The translations under genes were made by a program, and so were the position numbers. Positions 16,645-25,818 of a stretch of DNA of 56,254 nucleotides are shown in pieces (within the stretch, counting starts at the first letter, position 1; the number at the start of each line of letters is the position of its first letter). The stretch is taken from assembly GCA_018263585.1 (NCBI GenBank), contig JAANWZ010000044.1:702-56955 (forward strand). Direction: 5' to 3'. Below the pieces are notes generated by a model. It was not told where the DNA came from and made no database searches. It was given only the letters and a program-made list of their open reading frames with translations. Source of the stretch: Calditrichota bacterium. Its GTDB lineage: Bacteria > Electryoneota > Electryoneia > Electryoneales > Electryoneaceae.

Positions 16645-18120
16645 ATGACCTCGCCCCCGACCGCGCTCTCGATCCTGACGAGCCTCCAGGCGTCGCCGGA
16701 AGCCGTCGTGCGCTCGCTGATGTCGCTGCGCCGCACGGACGTGCCGATCCTCTACCTGCACGGCGCCGGCGACGAGCCGCCGCGCGGGCCGGATGTGACC
16801 GCGGTCGAAACCGAGGCGACCACGCTCGGCGGGATGATCGAACTCGCCCGTCACGCCGAACCCGCCGGCCTCTATATCTGGATCCCGCCGGGCGTGGAGG
16901 TCGATGCCGATGGGCTCGCGCCGTTTCTCGACACACACCGCGCCGACCCCGACGCGTCGCTGATCGTATCCGACTACCGCACGGACGGCCGCACCGTCGC
17001 GATCCATCCGTTGACCGACGATCTCACCGAGCGCGAGGATTTCGGCGCGGTGTGGGCGATTCCGGGCCGGTTCCTCGAGCGGATCGGCGGCGCAGACCCG
17101 TCGCTCCGCTTCGCCACCTTCTACGACCTGCGGCTGAAGCTGATGGAACACGGGCATCTCGCCCGCATCGACCGTCCGACGCACACCGTGCAGCCTGTGC
17201 AACGCGACGAGACCGCCCGCGCCGACCTGCTCTTCTACCCCGGCGGCGGAGCGTACGGCGGGTTCAGCTACCTGTTCCTCGACGAGGCGGAAGAGCGGGA
17301 GATCGAGCAGGTGTTCGAACGCTGCCTGAAACGGCGCGGCGCGTTCCTCGAACCGCGTGGAAACGACGCGCCCCGCTCCCCGCTCGCCGGCGGCGACCCG
17401 ATCGCGACCGTAGTCATCCCCGTGCACAACCGCGCCCGCCTGCTCCCGCGTGCGCTCGACTCCGTGCTCGCGAACACACTCAGCGAGTTCGAGGTGATCG
17501 TCGTCGATAACGCGTCCCGGGACGAGAGTCGCGCGGTCGCGGAAGCGTACGCGGAGAAGGACCCGCGCATTCGCGTGCTCGCGAGCGATGTGAACCTGAT
17601 CGCGCGCGCGTTGAACATGGGCGTGCGCGCGGCGCGGGGCCGGTACATCGCGCAGCTCGACAGCGACGACGAGTACGTGCCGCACACGCTGCGCGCGATC
17701 GTAGATCACCTCGAGGCGAACCCGCCGTGCGCGCTCGCGATCAGCTACTACGAATTGATGGACGAAGCCGGGCGCACGCTCGACGAGTTCGGCGTGATCA
17801 AGCACCTCGAGTACAATCTGAACAACATCCTCCGCGTCGATGGCGCCGGCGCGCTCCGCTGCTGGAGCCGGGCCGTAATCGAGGAAATGGGCGGGTTCAA
17901 CGAAACCGACTTTCCCAACTACGGCGAAGACTACGATCTCGTGCTCAGAGTCTCCGAGAAGTACCGCGTGGATCGTGTGCAGAAGGTCCTCTATCGCTAC
18001 CGCCGCCATCCCGGCAATACGGACGCGCTGCGTGAACCGTACGACAAGATCCGGGCGAAGACGTTCGCCCGCACGCGCGCAATCGCACGTCGCCGGAAAC
18101 TGAACAGCGTCGCGGTTTGA
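16645..18120 (+). CDS. Family 2 glycosyltransferase with degenerate N-terminal copy
   Basis: 491 aa. The C-terminal half is a standard GT-A fold: TVVIPVHNRARLLPRALDSVLANT at about residue 254, VIVVDNASRDES, YIAQLDSDDEY (DxD-type metal/sugar-nucleotide site, about 333-343) and GEDYDLVLRVSEKY (ED motif). Residues 1-240 resemble a second GT2 half (SPEAVVRSLMSLRRTDVPILYLHGAGD, LYIWIPPGVEVDADGLAPFL, WAIPGRFLERIGGADPSLRFATFYDLRLKL) without a clear DxD, so probably non-catalytic. It would transfer a sugar from a nucleotide donor to glycan or lipid. The TGA overlaps the ATG of the sugar kinase, so the pair is co-translated. Confidence 0.88.
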   Translation: MTSPPTALSILTSLQASPEAVVRSLMSLRRTDVPILYLHGAGDEPPRGPDVTAVETEATTLGGMIELARHAEPAGLYIWIPPGVEVDADGLAPFLDTHRADPDASLIVSDYRTDGRTVAIHPLTDDLTEREDFGAVWAIPGRFLERIGGADPSLRFATFYDLRLKLMEHGHLARIDRPTHTVQPVQRDETARADLLFYPGGGAYGGFSYLFLDEAEEREIEQVFERCLKRRGAFLEPRGNDAPRSPLAGGDPIATVVIPVHNRARLLPRALDSVLANTLSEFEVIVVDNASRDESRAVAEAYAEKDPRIRVLASDVNLIARALNMGVRAARGRYIAQLDSDDEYVPHTLRAIVDHLEANPPCALAISYYELMDEAGRTLDEFGVIKHLEYNLNNILRVDGAGALRCWSRAVIEEMGGFNETDFPNYGEDYDLVLRVSEKYRVDRVQKVLYRYRRHPGNTDALREPYDKIRAKTFARTRAIARRRKLNSVAV

Positions 18121-19088
18121 TGGCCCGCCCCGCGTACATCCTCGGGGTCGATGCCGGCGCGACCCGGTCACGGTTTCTGCTCGCGAGGTTTGACAGCGAA
18201 GAGGTCGGCCGCGAGCAGGGCCCGGCGTTCAACCTGCGCCAGTCCGCGCCCCGGGAGTTGCGCGCGCTCGTCGATCGCTACGCCCGCGAACTGCTCGCCG
18301 CGGCCGAAGTTGACAGCATCAACCTGCGCGCGATCGCGATCGGCGCCGCCGGCGCCGGCACAACAGGCGAGCGCGATCAGATCCGCGAGCTCGTCCAGTC
18401 ACGCTATCCCCATTCGCACGTGTACGTGCACCACGACGCGTTCATCGCGCATCACGGCGCGCTCGGCGGCGGGACGGGCGTGATCGTGATCGCCGGCACC
18501 GGCTCGATCGCGTACGGGCGCAGCGACGACGGCCGCGAAGCGCGCGCCGGCGGCTGGGGCTGGCTGCTCGGCGACGAGGGCGGCGGCTGGTGGATCGGAC
18601 GCGAACTGATCCGCGCGGCGCTCGCTGCATGGGAAGGCTCCGGGCCGGACACCTCGCTTGCCGAATTGCTGTGCGACAGGTTCGATTTGGACGACGCGTA
18701 CGCGGTCATCCCGCGCCTCTACGGCGGCGAGCTGGAACGAAGACAGTTCACCGCGCTCGCGCAGCCCGCGGCCGAACACGCCCGCGCCGGCGACGAGGTC
18801 GCGGTCACGCTGTTCACGAGAGCGGGCCGTGAACTCGGCGCGCTCGCCGTCCGCGCCGCGCGCAAACTCGAGATCCCGCCCGGCGCGTTGACCGTCGCGA
18901 TGCTCGGCGGAGTCGCGGAAGGCGCCGCCGACCTGCTCGAGCCGGGCGTGCGCGAGGCGCTGGACGAGTTCGCGCTGCGTGACCCCGGCCCGGAAACGCG
19001 ACCCCGGCTCGTGCAACCCGAGGCGGACGCCGTCACCGGCGCGGTGAACTGGGCGCGCGACCGTTTGCTCAAGCGGTCGTTCGCGTGA
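18120..19088 (+). CDS. BadF/BadG-type sugar kinase, N-acetylglucosamine kinase-like
   Basis: 322 aa from the ATG at 18120, which overlaps the upstream TGA; the TTG one codon earlier is less likely. ASKHA-fold motifs: GVDAGATRSRFLLA (phosphate 1), IAIGAAGAG, YVHHDAFIAHHGALGGGTGVIVIAGTGSIAYG (phosphate 2 with the preceding acidic residue) and RAGGWGWLLGDEGGGWWIGREL, characteristic of N-acetylglucosamine kinases and their relatives. It likely phosphorylates an amino sugar, which would suit the adjacent glycosyltransferase. The exact sugar is inferred. Confidence 0.85.
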   Translation: MARPAYILGVDAGATRSRFLLARFDSEEVGREQGPAFNLRQSAPRELRALVDRYARELLAAAEVDSINLRAIAIGAAGAGTTGERDQIRELVQSRYPHSHVYVHHDAFIAHHGALGGGTGVIVIAGTGSIAYGRSDDGREARAGGWGWLLGDEGGGWWIGRELIRAALAAWEGSGPDTSLAELLCDRFDLDDAYAVIPRLYGGELERRQFTALAQPAAEHARAGDEVAVTLFTRAGRELGALAVRAARKLEIPPGALTVAMLGGVAEGAADLLEPGVREALDEFALRDPGPETRPRLVQPEADAVTGAVNWARDRLLKRSFA

Positions 19089-19431
19089 GCTTCCAGCTCG
19101 TGCCCGCGTTTGCTTGCAATCGCGGACCTGATCTCGTGCCCGCGTTTGCTTGCAAAACGCGGCTCGGAGACGTGCCCCTGTGACAGGCCGGCGAAGCCGG
19201 GATGTCGCAGGGCTCATCGACCGGAGGATCAGCCGCGCGGGCAAGCCCGCACGGGCAGGACGGGTTGTTTGTACATCACCGGTTGATCAGCCGCTGTGAC
19301 GGCCTGCGGCCCGTCCCCGCGGGCATGAGGCGGCCACGCAAGGCCCGGTCCCGCACTTGCAAGCAAGCGCGCAGGCTGTTGACAAAGTGCGGGTGGGCCG
19401 GCAGCGACCAATCCGAGACGGAACACACGCT
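19089..19431. repeat. Intergenic repeats (H, C and B families)
   Basis: Two H-family units (TCGTGCCCGCGTTTGCTTGCAA with partner CGCGG) at about 19098-19161, a C-family hairpin at 19171-19222, a short GCGGGCAAGCCCGC hairpin near 19238, a B-family hairpin at 19284-19327, and another H-like GCACTTGCAAGCAAGCGC near 19352. The last 60 bp before dapL look unique. Confidence 0.65.
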
Positions 19432-20589
19432 ATGAAACTCGCGAACAGAATCCAGCACATCCCACCGTACCTGTTCGCCGGTCTCGAACGGAAGGCCGCG
19501 GATTTGCGCGCGCGCGGCGTCGATCTGATCGACCTCGGGATCGCCGACCCCGACCTGCCGCCGGTGACCGCGTTGAAGCGTGCGGTCGCGCGTCATCTCG
19601 ACGACCCGGACGCGCACCGCTACCCGACGAGCCGCGGCGATCCGGAGGTGAGGGACGCGATCGCGCGCTGGTTTCACGGCCGGTTCGATGTATCGCTCGA
19701 CCCGGAGACCGAGATCTGCGTCACGATCGGCGCGAAGGAGGGACTCGCGAATCTCGCGCGCGCGTTCGCAGAACCGGGCACGGTCGTCGCGGCCACCGAA
19801 CCGGGCTATCCGGTCTATGCGAACGCGGGCGCGATCCTCAACGGCGCGGAGTTTCGTCCGCTCCCGCTCACCCCGGCGCGCGAGTTCCTCCCCGACCTCG
19901 AGCGGGCCGCCGGCGCACGCCTGCTCTACCTCAACTTTCCGAACAACCCGACCGGTGCGGTTGCGCCGGAGCCGTTCTACGAGGACGTCGCCGTGTTCGC
20001 GGACGCGCACCCGGACACGCTCGTCGTGATGGATGCGGCGTACGCGGAGCTCAGTTTCGCCCCGCCCCGGCCGCCGTCCGCCCTGCGCTTCACCCGCCGC
20101 GCGCTCGAGTTCCACAGCCTCTCGAAGATGATGAACGTGACCGGCTACCGGATCGGGTTCGCCGCCGGCAACGCGGATGCGATCGCCGCGCTCGTGAACG
20201 TGAAAACCCAGCTGGACAGCGGCGCGCCGGTGTTCATCCAGCGCGCGATGGCGGACGCGCTCGCGCTCTACGACGGCCCGGAACCGCCGGAGCAGGCGCG
20301 GCGTTCGCACCTCGAATACGGGCGCCGCAAGCGGGCGCTCGAAGACGGGCTCGTGCACGCGCCCGGTGTGCGCGACGTCTATCCGAGTCCGGCGACGTTT
20401 TTCGTGTGGGCGAGCGTGGACGACGACGTCGGGTTTGTCGAACGGGCGCTGGAGCGGGGTGTGATCCTCACGCCGGGGCGCGGGTTCGGGGAAACGGGCG
20501 CGGGGTTCGTGCGCGCGGCCGTGACCACATCCCGCGAACGGATCGAACGCGCGCTCGCACGGCTCGCCGGCGGCCCGGGTGGCGGATGA
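19432..20589 (+). CDS. dapL: LL-diaminopimelate aminotransferase-type PLP enzyme
   Basis: 385 aa from the ATG at 19432 (the track start lies in repeat DNA). Fold-type I aminotransferase. The N-terminus RIQHIPPYLFAGLERKAADLRARGVDLIDLGIADPDLPPV is characteristic of the DapL group, with YPTSRGDPEVRDAIARWF, YLNFPNNPTGAV (substrate-binding Asn), VVMDAAYAELSF (PLP-binding Asp/Tyr) and HSLSKMMNVTGYRIGFAAG (Schiff-base Lys). DapL makes LL-diaminopimelate directly from tetrahydrodipicolinate, bypassing the succinylase route to lysine and peptidoglycan. Related aspartate/alanine aminotransferases share this fold, so specificity is probable rather than certain. Confidence 0.85.
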   Translation: MKLANRIQHIPPYLFAGLERKAADLRARGVDLIDLGIADPDLPPVTALKRAVARHLDDPDAHRYPTSRGDPEVRDAIARWFHGRFDVSLDPETEICVTIGAKEGLANLARAFAEPGTVVAATEPGYPVYANAGAILNGAEFRPLPLTPAREFLPDLERAAGARLLYLNFPNNPTGAVAPEPFYEDVAVFADAHPDTLVVMDAAYAELSFAPPRPPSALRFTRRALEFHSLSKMMNVTGYRIGFAAGNADAIAALVNVKTQLDSGAPVFIQRAMADALALYDGPEPPEQARRSHLEYGRRKRALEDGLVHAPGVRDVYPSPATFFVWASVDDDVGFVERALERGVILTPGRGFGETGAGFVRAAVTTSRERIERALARLAGGPGGG

Positions 20590-20614
20590 GCCAATCGGTG
20601 ATTGCGAGCGGGTC

Positions 20615-20655
20615 GGATCCGCGGTGACGCCGTTCGGGACGTCCCCGCGGGCATG
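20615..20655. repeat. B-family hairpin
   Basis: GATCCGCGGTGACG and CGTCCCCGCGGGC pair around CCGTTCGGGA, immediately after dapL. Confidence 0.65.
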
Positions 20656-20696
20656 TGTCGGGGTGTGCCTGCAACCCGTGGGACGGATGGAACCAC

Positions 20697-21015
20697 GGGG
20701 ACGCTTGCTCGCATCCGGTTATCCCTTTGGCTCAACCGGGAGCAATATCGCGGGAGGCAAGCGTGTCATTCTGACCGAAGCCCGACGTCCGTTTGTCGGG
20801 CGAAAGGAAGAAGGTCCAGGTCCGATAAGAGTGAAGGATACCGTGAAACTCGAGATATGACCCTTGGATAACTTGGACCTTCTTCACCCGCCTTCACGCG
20901 GACAGACGCGTGGAGCCGGGTTCAGGATGACGCCTCTGCCGCCCGGATGTGCTTCAGAGTCCAGTCCAGGCACATGGCTGCGCGAATGGCATAACCGGAT
21001 GCTCGCAAGCGTCCC
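20697..21015 (+). repeat. ME element copy 2
   Basis: 319 bp. The ends are inverted repeats, GGGGACGCTTGCTCGCATCC and GGATGCTCGCAAGCGTCCC, each continuing into the GGTTAT/ATAACC complement. Inside are GTCATTCTGA and a CCGACGTCCGTTTGTCGG hairpin, then GAAGAAGGTCCAG, a centre of about 55 bp, TTGGACCTTCTTC, a second hairpin, and TTCAGGATGAC. This copy has some of the cleanest termini. Confidence 0.88.
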
Positions 21016-21033
21016 GCAAGCCCCAACCTCCTG

Positions 21034-21444
21034 TCATCCGGTCGAATCCCGCCCGCGGTCACTCCGCTCGACGCCGGAGCGTGTTCCCAACCGCCGCGGC
21101 GTGCGGTCATCGAGCGCGAACACCCCGATCACCGCGAGCAGGAACAGGATCGTGCTCGCGGTCAGCATCTTCCGCACGTCGACGTACGGGAGCCGGCGCT
21201 GCTCGTCGGTGAACTCCGTGCCACGATCGTACTCGCCCATCGCGAGCGGGACGATTCTGATCGGCACGTGTTCCACCGCGACCGAATCAGTTACGAGCGA
21301 GTCCGGGAGCGAATCGGGCGGCGCGAACACCGTGTGGAAGCCGGCGAAGCCGCCATCCAGGTAGCGCCACGGAGGGGTGAGCGCGAGCAGTGCGAACAGG
21401 GCGAGTGTCGCGACGATCACGATCACCTGCTTGCGGTTGAACAT
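21034..21444 (-). CDS. Small membrane protein with two transmembrane segments
   Basis: 136 aa with two predicted membrane helices, residues about 6-24 (QVIVIVATLALFALLALTP) and about 92-109 (MLTASTILFLLAVIGVFAL), separated by a 65-residue loop rich in Asp/Glu/Pro. A basic tail (DDRTPRRLGTRSGVERSDRGRDSTG) follows. The stop is only 19 bp from an ME element end. Family not recognised. The minus-strand sequence TAGCTTGC near 21480 could be a -7 element. Confidence 0.6.
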   Translation of the reverse strand: MFNRKQVIVIVATLALFALLALTPPWRYLDGGFAGFHTVFAPPDSLPDSLVTDSVAVEHVPIRIVPLAMGEYDRGTEFTDEQRRLPYVDVRKMLTASTILFLLAVIGVFALDDRTPRRLGTRSGVERSDRGRDSTG

Positions 21445-21764
21445 GGCCGTTGTCTCCCCCGGGGACGCAAACGCGCGGGCAAGCTACGAAGAAGCGGGCG
21501 CATTCACCAGCGTGCCCGCGCTTGCTCGCCAGGCGCGACCCACTTCCTCGTGCCCGCGCTTGCTCGCCAAGCGCGGAACGAGACCGCGAGAGCAAGCCCG
21601 CACCGTCTGATCAGCCGCGGTGACGGCTGCGCCGTCCCCGCGGGCATATTCCGGGAGGGATGGCCCGGGACTTCGAGGGTGGCCAGCGGCTTCAGCCTCG
21701 GGTCTCGTGTCGCCGCGAGTAGGAAGGTGGACGGTCCGCAGCCTGCGGACTAACAGCCGCCCGC
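21445..21764. repeat. Intergenic repeats (H, B and D families)
   Basis: Two H units (CGTGCCCGCGCTTGCTCGCC) near 21512 and 21550, a B hairpin at 21608-21648 and a degraded D copy at 21679-21708 (GGCTTCAGCCTCGGGTCTC). Confidence 0.65.
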
Positions 21765-21971
21765 TCACGTGAACCCGGTGCGCGGCGGCGGGGGCGGCGC
21801 GGATGAGAGGCCGCTCCGGGAAGAGGATCCGTTCCACGCGACGCCCGCGCCTATCTGGCGCTGCGCGGTTTCGCCGCATGCGGGGCACTGCTTCGGGCTG
21901 TCGTCGCTGATCGAGTGGAACAGGTCGAATCGGCGCCCGCATTTCGGGCACACGTAGGAGTAGGTCGGCAT
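21765..21971 (-). CDS. FmdB-family zinc ribbon protein
   Basis: 68 aa. The start at 21971 is chosen because FmdB proteins begin MPTYSYVCPKCG. Two CxxC knuckles (CPKC at residues 8-11 and CPAC near 29-32) form the single zinc ribbon; FDLFHSISDDSPKQCP between them is family-typical. The C-terminus is Ser/Gly/Pro-rich (SSSRSGLSSAPPPPPRTGFT). These proteins are linked to regulatory or chaperone roles, without a defined reaction. Confidence 0.88.
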   Translation of the reverse strand: MPTYSYVCPKCGRRFDLFHSISDDSPKQCPACGETAQRQIGAGVAWNGSSSRSGLSSAPPPPPRTGFT

Positions 21972-22278
21972 CGTCGTTGACTCGTCGCCCTGTTGGTTCG
22001 ATCCGGCCCCGTGCCGGTGCGCTCTCATCTCCTGCGATGCGCGAGCGCGCGGATCGGTGCGCGCGCACTGCGCGCGCTGTCTCTCGTGTCTCTCGCAAGC
22101 ATCCGGGGGTGTCGCTCGGACGGGCGACGGTGAGCGCGTACCGGTTCGCGGAGCGTGAACGCCGCCGGTCCTCCCGTGTCCGTTGTTTCATGGTGGGTTG
22201 GGTTCTACTTTCACGGTTGCGATCATGTGCGCCGGCCCGGCCGCCGGCGCGGGTGTTTCTTCCAACGCGGGGAGTTGA
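21972..22278. other. Divergent region between the FmdB gene and smc
   Basis: Apart from the putative smc promoter, this 307-bp region shows no repeat or ORF of note. Confidence 0.5.
22183..22213 (+). promoter_or_regulatory. Possible Bacteroidetes-type promoter of smc
   Basis: TTG (22183-22185), 20 bp, then TACTTTCA (22206-22213), 65 bp before the smc GTG. Confidence 0.4.
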
Positions 22279-25200
22279 GTGCACCTTAGCGGTCTCGAAA
22301 TCCACGGGTTCAAGTCCTTCCCTGACAAGACGAAGCTGACGTTCTCTCCCGGAGTGATGGCGATTGTCGGGCCGAACGGCTGCGGCAAGACGAACATCGT
22401 CGACGCCGTGCGCTGGGTGCTCGGCGAGCAGCGCGCGAGCGTGCTCCGCAGCGAGAAGATGGAGCATGTGATCTTCTCCGGCTCGCTGCGCGAGAAGCCG
22501 GCCGCGCGCGCGGATGTGACGATCATCCTCGAGAACGACAACGGCGTGCTCCCGGCCGAATACGGCGAACTCGCGATCACGCGCCGGCTCACCCGTGACG
22601 GCGACTCCGAGTACCTGATCAACCGCCGCCCGAGCCGGCTCAAGGACATCCGCAACCTGTTCGCGGACACCGGCCTCGGCCCGGAGAGTTACAGCATCAT
22701 CGAATTGAAGATGGTGGAGACGATCCTCTCCGCGCGCACCGAGGAGCGCCGCCGTCTGTTCGAGGAAGCGGCGGGGGTGACCGGGTACAAGGCGCGACTA
22801 AGGGTGACACGCCAGCGTCTCGCCGACACGCGCTCCGACCTCGTCCGTCTCGCCGACCTGCTCGGGGAGGTGACAACCCGCCGCAACTCGTTGCGCCGCC
22901 AGGTAAACAAGGCGCGCCGATTCCGGCACCTGAACGAGGCGCTGCGCGTGCTCGACATCGGCGCCGCGGCGCGTGAGCTGGGCGAGCTGCGTGCGAAGAT
23001 CGCGCCGCTCGACGAAGCGGTCGAACGTGACCGCGAACGCCGGGAAACGCTCGCCCGTGACCTCGCGAAAGAGGAGGCCGCGCTGCACAAGCTGCGCGGG
23101 CGGCTCGGCGCGCTCGAAGAGGCCGTGGAGACACTTGCCACGGAGAAACAGCAGGCGGACGAGCGGCTCGTCGCCGCCCGCCGTGAGATCGACGTGCTCG
23201 AGGAGAGAATCCGTTCCACCGGCAGGCGCGGCGAAGAACGCGACCGCGAGGAACAGGAGCTGACCGGGAAGATCGCGGAAGTGGAGGACCACCTCCGGGA
23301 GCTCGCGGAAAGCGAGGAACGCGCCGGCGACCGGGACAGCGAGATCCGCGAGCGGCTGGAAGGGATGCGCGAGTCGTGGGACGACCTCCAGGCGCGCCTG
23401 CACTCCCACACGCAGCGCCGTGACAACGCCGAGCGCGAGAAGGTGAAGGCCGAGCGCGCGCAGGCGCAGTTGGACAGCTCGCTCGCGCGCGCGAACGAGC
23501 GGCTCGCGTCGATCGAAGCGGAGCTCGCGGACGGCGACCGCCGCGACCGGCTCCCACCGGCCCCGGATTCACCGGACGGCGCGCGCGATGCGGTCGCCAC
23601 CCTGCGCGCCGCTGTCGAACAGGCGGACGAGACGGCCCGCGAGGCGCGCGCCGCGGAGGAGAGCGCACGCGACGAGCACAACGAGGTCGAACGGAACGCC
23701 GTCGGCCTCGGCCGTGACCTGAACAGCGCACGCGAACGCGTCGAGTTCCTCGAACGGATCGTGCGTTCGGGCAGGGGCCGGTCGGAGGCGGTGCAGTCAG
23801 TGCTCACCGCCGGGATCGAGGCGGTTCACGGTCGGCTCGGCGACGCGGTCGTCGTCAGCGATGACGCGGCCCGGACCGCCGTCGCCGCCGCGCTCGAGCA
23901 TCTGACCGATGCGATCGTGCTCGAGACCGAAGGTGTCGAACAGGCGGTGAAGCTGCTCGAGGGAGATGACACGGGGCGCGCGACGCTGCTTCCGTTCACC
24001 CGGCGCGCGCCGGAGTCGCAGCCACCGTTCGCAAATGAGACAGGAGTGCTCGCCCGGCTTTCGGAGATGATCTCCGCGAAGGGACAAGCGGGCGAGGCCG
24101 CGCGCGCGTTTCTCGCCCGTTACCGGCTCGTCGAGGATCTGCCGGCGCTGCTCGCACACGCGCCGGCGGCGATCGAGGCGCACTGCGGGATCGTCACCCG
24201 CGACGGCTGTGTTCTCCACCCCGACGGCTCGCTGTCCGCGGGGCGCGCGAAGGTCGATGACCTCGGCGCGGGCGGACTGCTCGAGGATGCGGTCCGGCTG
24301 CGTGACGACCTCGCCCGCGCGCACGAGGCGGTCGAAAAGGAGCGCGCCGCGACGGCTGATTCGCTGAAACAGGCGGTGCAGGCGCGCGAGCGCGCAGAGG
24401 AACGCCGCAACGAACTGGCCCGCCAGTTGCGCCGGGCGGATGAAAAGCTGCTCATCGTGGAACAGGAATGGCGTGATTACCTCGCGGTGAAACGTCGCCG
24501 CGAGGAAGAGCGCGAGCGTCTCGCCGGCGAACGCGACCAGCTGAAGGCGGAGATCGAGCGGAACGAGCGCGAACTGGCGGACGCGGCGAAGGCGCTGAAA
24601 CGCGCGGACGAGCAGTACGGCGAGATCCGCGAACAGGGCGCCGACCTCCGCCGCGAGAGCGAAGCGATGCGCAGCGCCCGCGACCAGGTTCGCGAGAAGC
24701 AGGTCGAGGTTTCGTCCGCGCTCGAACGGGTGCGCGGGGAAATCGGCCGCCGGCGGGCGTTGAAACAGGAATACGAGCACCGTCTCGCGCAACTGCGCGG
24801 CGAACGTGACCGCGCCGGGGAAGCGCTCGAGGATGCGTCCGCGCGACTGCGCCACGTTCGCGGAGAACTGGCGGTGCACGAGAAGGAGGCGGCCGCGCAG
24901 GGCGAGGCGCTCGCGAACAAACGCGCCGGGTACGAGAAGCTGCAGCGTGAGCGCGGTGAACGCGAAGGTGAACTGGGACAGTGGCGGGAGGAACTGACCA
25001 GACTCGCCGACCGTGTTCATACAAAGGAGATGGAGCGCAAAGATCTCGTGCACCGGATGAGCTCGGTGCGCGAGCGCATCCTCGACTCGTACGAGATCGA
25101 CGTGCTCGAAACGAGCCAGGAGGAGCTGCCGCTCGCGGTCGAGGACGACAACCCGTACATCGGGCGCCCGCTCGGCGAGTTGCGCGAAATCGTGCGCGAG

Positions 25201-25818
25201 TTCGGGCCGGTGAACCAGATGGCGCTCGAAGAGTTCGAGGTCGTTGACCGGCGCTGGAAGCAGCTCAGCGAGCAGCACGAGGATCTCGAACGCGCGGTCG
25301 AGACGCTCGAGGACACGATCCGCGAGATCAACGGCATCGCGCGCAAGCGGTTTCTCGAGACGTTCAGCCGCGTCGAAGGGCACTTCGTCGGCCTGTTCAG
25401 CCGCCTGTTCGGCGGTGGCGAGGCGGCGCTTTCACTCGCGGAAGGTGACCCGCTCGAGGCGGGGATCCACATCTACGCGAGTCCGCGCGGCAAAAAGCTC
25501 TCGAGCATCGACCTGCTCTCCGGCGGGGAGAAGGCGATGACCGCGATCGCGCTCCTGTTCGCGCTCTACCTCGAGCGCCCGTCGCCGTTCTGTTTCCTGG
25601 ACGAGGTGGACGCTCCGCTCGATGATGTGAACGTGATTCGATTCAACCGGCTGCTGCGCGAATTCACCGACCGGACGCAGTTTCTCGTCGTCACGCACAA
25701 CAAGCTGACGATGGAGCGCGCCGACCGGCTCTACGGCGTCACGATGGAGGAGGAAGGGATTTCGAAGCTGGTCGCGGTGGAAATCGGCAGCGCCGAGCGA
25801 GAAGGAGTGGAAGCATGA
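22279..25818 (+). CDS. smc: Chromosome segregation protein SMC
   Basis: 1179 aa, full length. The GTG start at 22279 follows GGGGAG and gives the canonical N-terminus HLSGLEIHGFKSFPDKT. Walker A is GPNGCGKTNI (about residue 32), followed by EKMEHVIFSGS. Residues about 170-500 and 660-990 are heptad-rich coiled coils (strings of E/R/A/L). A hinge lies between them (GRLGDAVVVSDDAARTAVAAALEHLTDAIVLET from about 516). The C-terminal head has the ABC signature LLSGGEKAMTAIALLFAL (about 1077) and Walker B PFCFLDEVDAPLDDVNVIRF. SMC dimers entrap and organise DNA in chromosome segregation. No scpA or scpB is nearby. It overlaps the GWxTD gene by ATGA. Confidence 0.96.
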   Translation: MHLSGLEIHGFKSFPDKTKLTFSPGVMAIVGPNGCGKTNIVDAVRWVLGEQRASVLRSEKMEHVIFSGSLREKPAARADVTIILENDNGVLPAEYGELAITRRLTRDGDSEYLINRRPSRLKDIRNLFADTGLGPESYSIIELKMVETILSARTEERRRLFEEAAGVTGYKARLRVTRQRLADTRSDLVRLADLLGEVTTRRNSLRRQVNKARRFRHLNEALRVLDIGAAARELGELRAKIAPLDEAVERDRERRETLARDLAKEEAALHKLRGRLGALEEAVETLATEKQQADERLVAARREIDVLEERIRSTGRRGEERDREEQELTGKIAEVEDHLRELAESEERAGDRDSEIRERLEGMRESWDDLQARLHSHTQRRDNAEREKVKAERAQAQLDSSLARANERLASIEAELADGDRRDRLPPAPDSPDGARDAVATLRAAVEQADETAREARAAEESARDEHNEVERNAVGLGRDLNSARERVEFLERIVRSGRGRSEAVQSVLTAGIEAVHGRLGDAVVVSDDAARTAVAAALEHLTDAIVLETEGVEQAVKLLEGDDTGRATLLPFTRRAPESQPPFANETGVLARLSEMISAKGQAGEAARAFLARYRLVEDLPALLAHAPAAIEAHCGIVTRDGCVLHPDGSLSAGRAKVDDLGAGGLLEDAVRLRDDLARAHEAVEKERAATADSLKQAVQARERAEERRNELARQLRRADEKLLIVEQEWRDYLAVKRRREEERERLAGERDQLKAEIERNERELADAAKALKRADEQYGEIREQGADLRRESEAMRSARDQVREKQVEVSSALERVRGEIGRRRALKQEYEHRLAQLRGERDRAGEALEDASARLRHVRGELAVHEKEAAAQGEALANKRAGYEKLQRERGEREGELGQWREELTRLADRVHTKEMERKDLVHRMSSVRERILDSYEIDVLETSQEELPLAVEDDNPYIGRPLGELREIVREFGPVNQMALEEFEVVDRRWKQLSEQHEDLERAVETLEDTIREINGIARKRFLETFSRVEGHFVGLFSRLFGGGEAALSLAEGDPLEAGIHIYASPRGKKLSSIDLLSGGEKAMTAIALLFALYLERPSPFCFLDEVDAPLDDVNVIRFNRLLREFTDRTQFLVVTHNKLTMERADRLYGVTMEEEGISKLVAVEIGSAEREGVEA

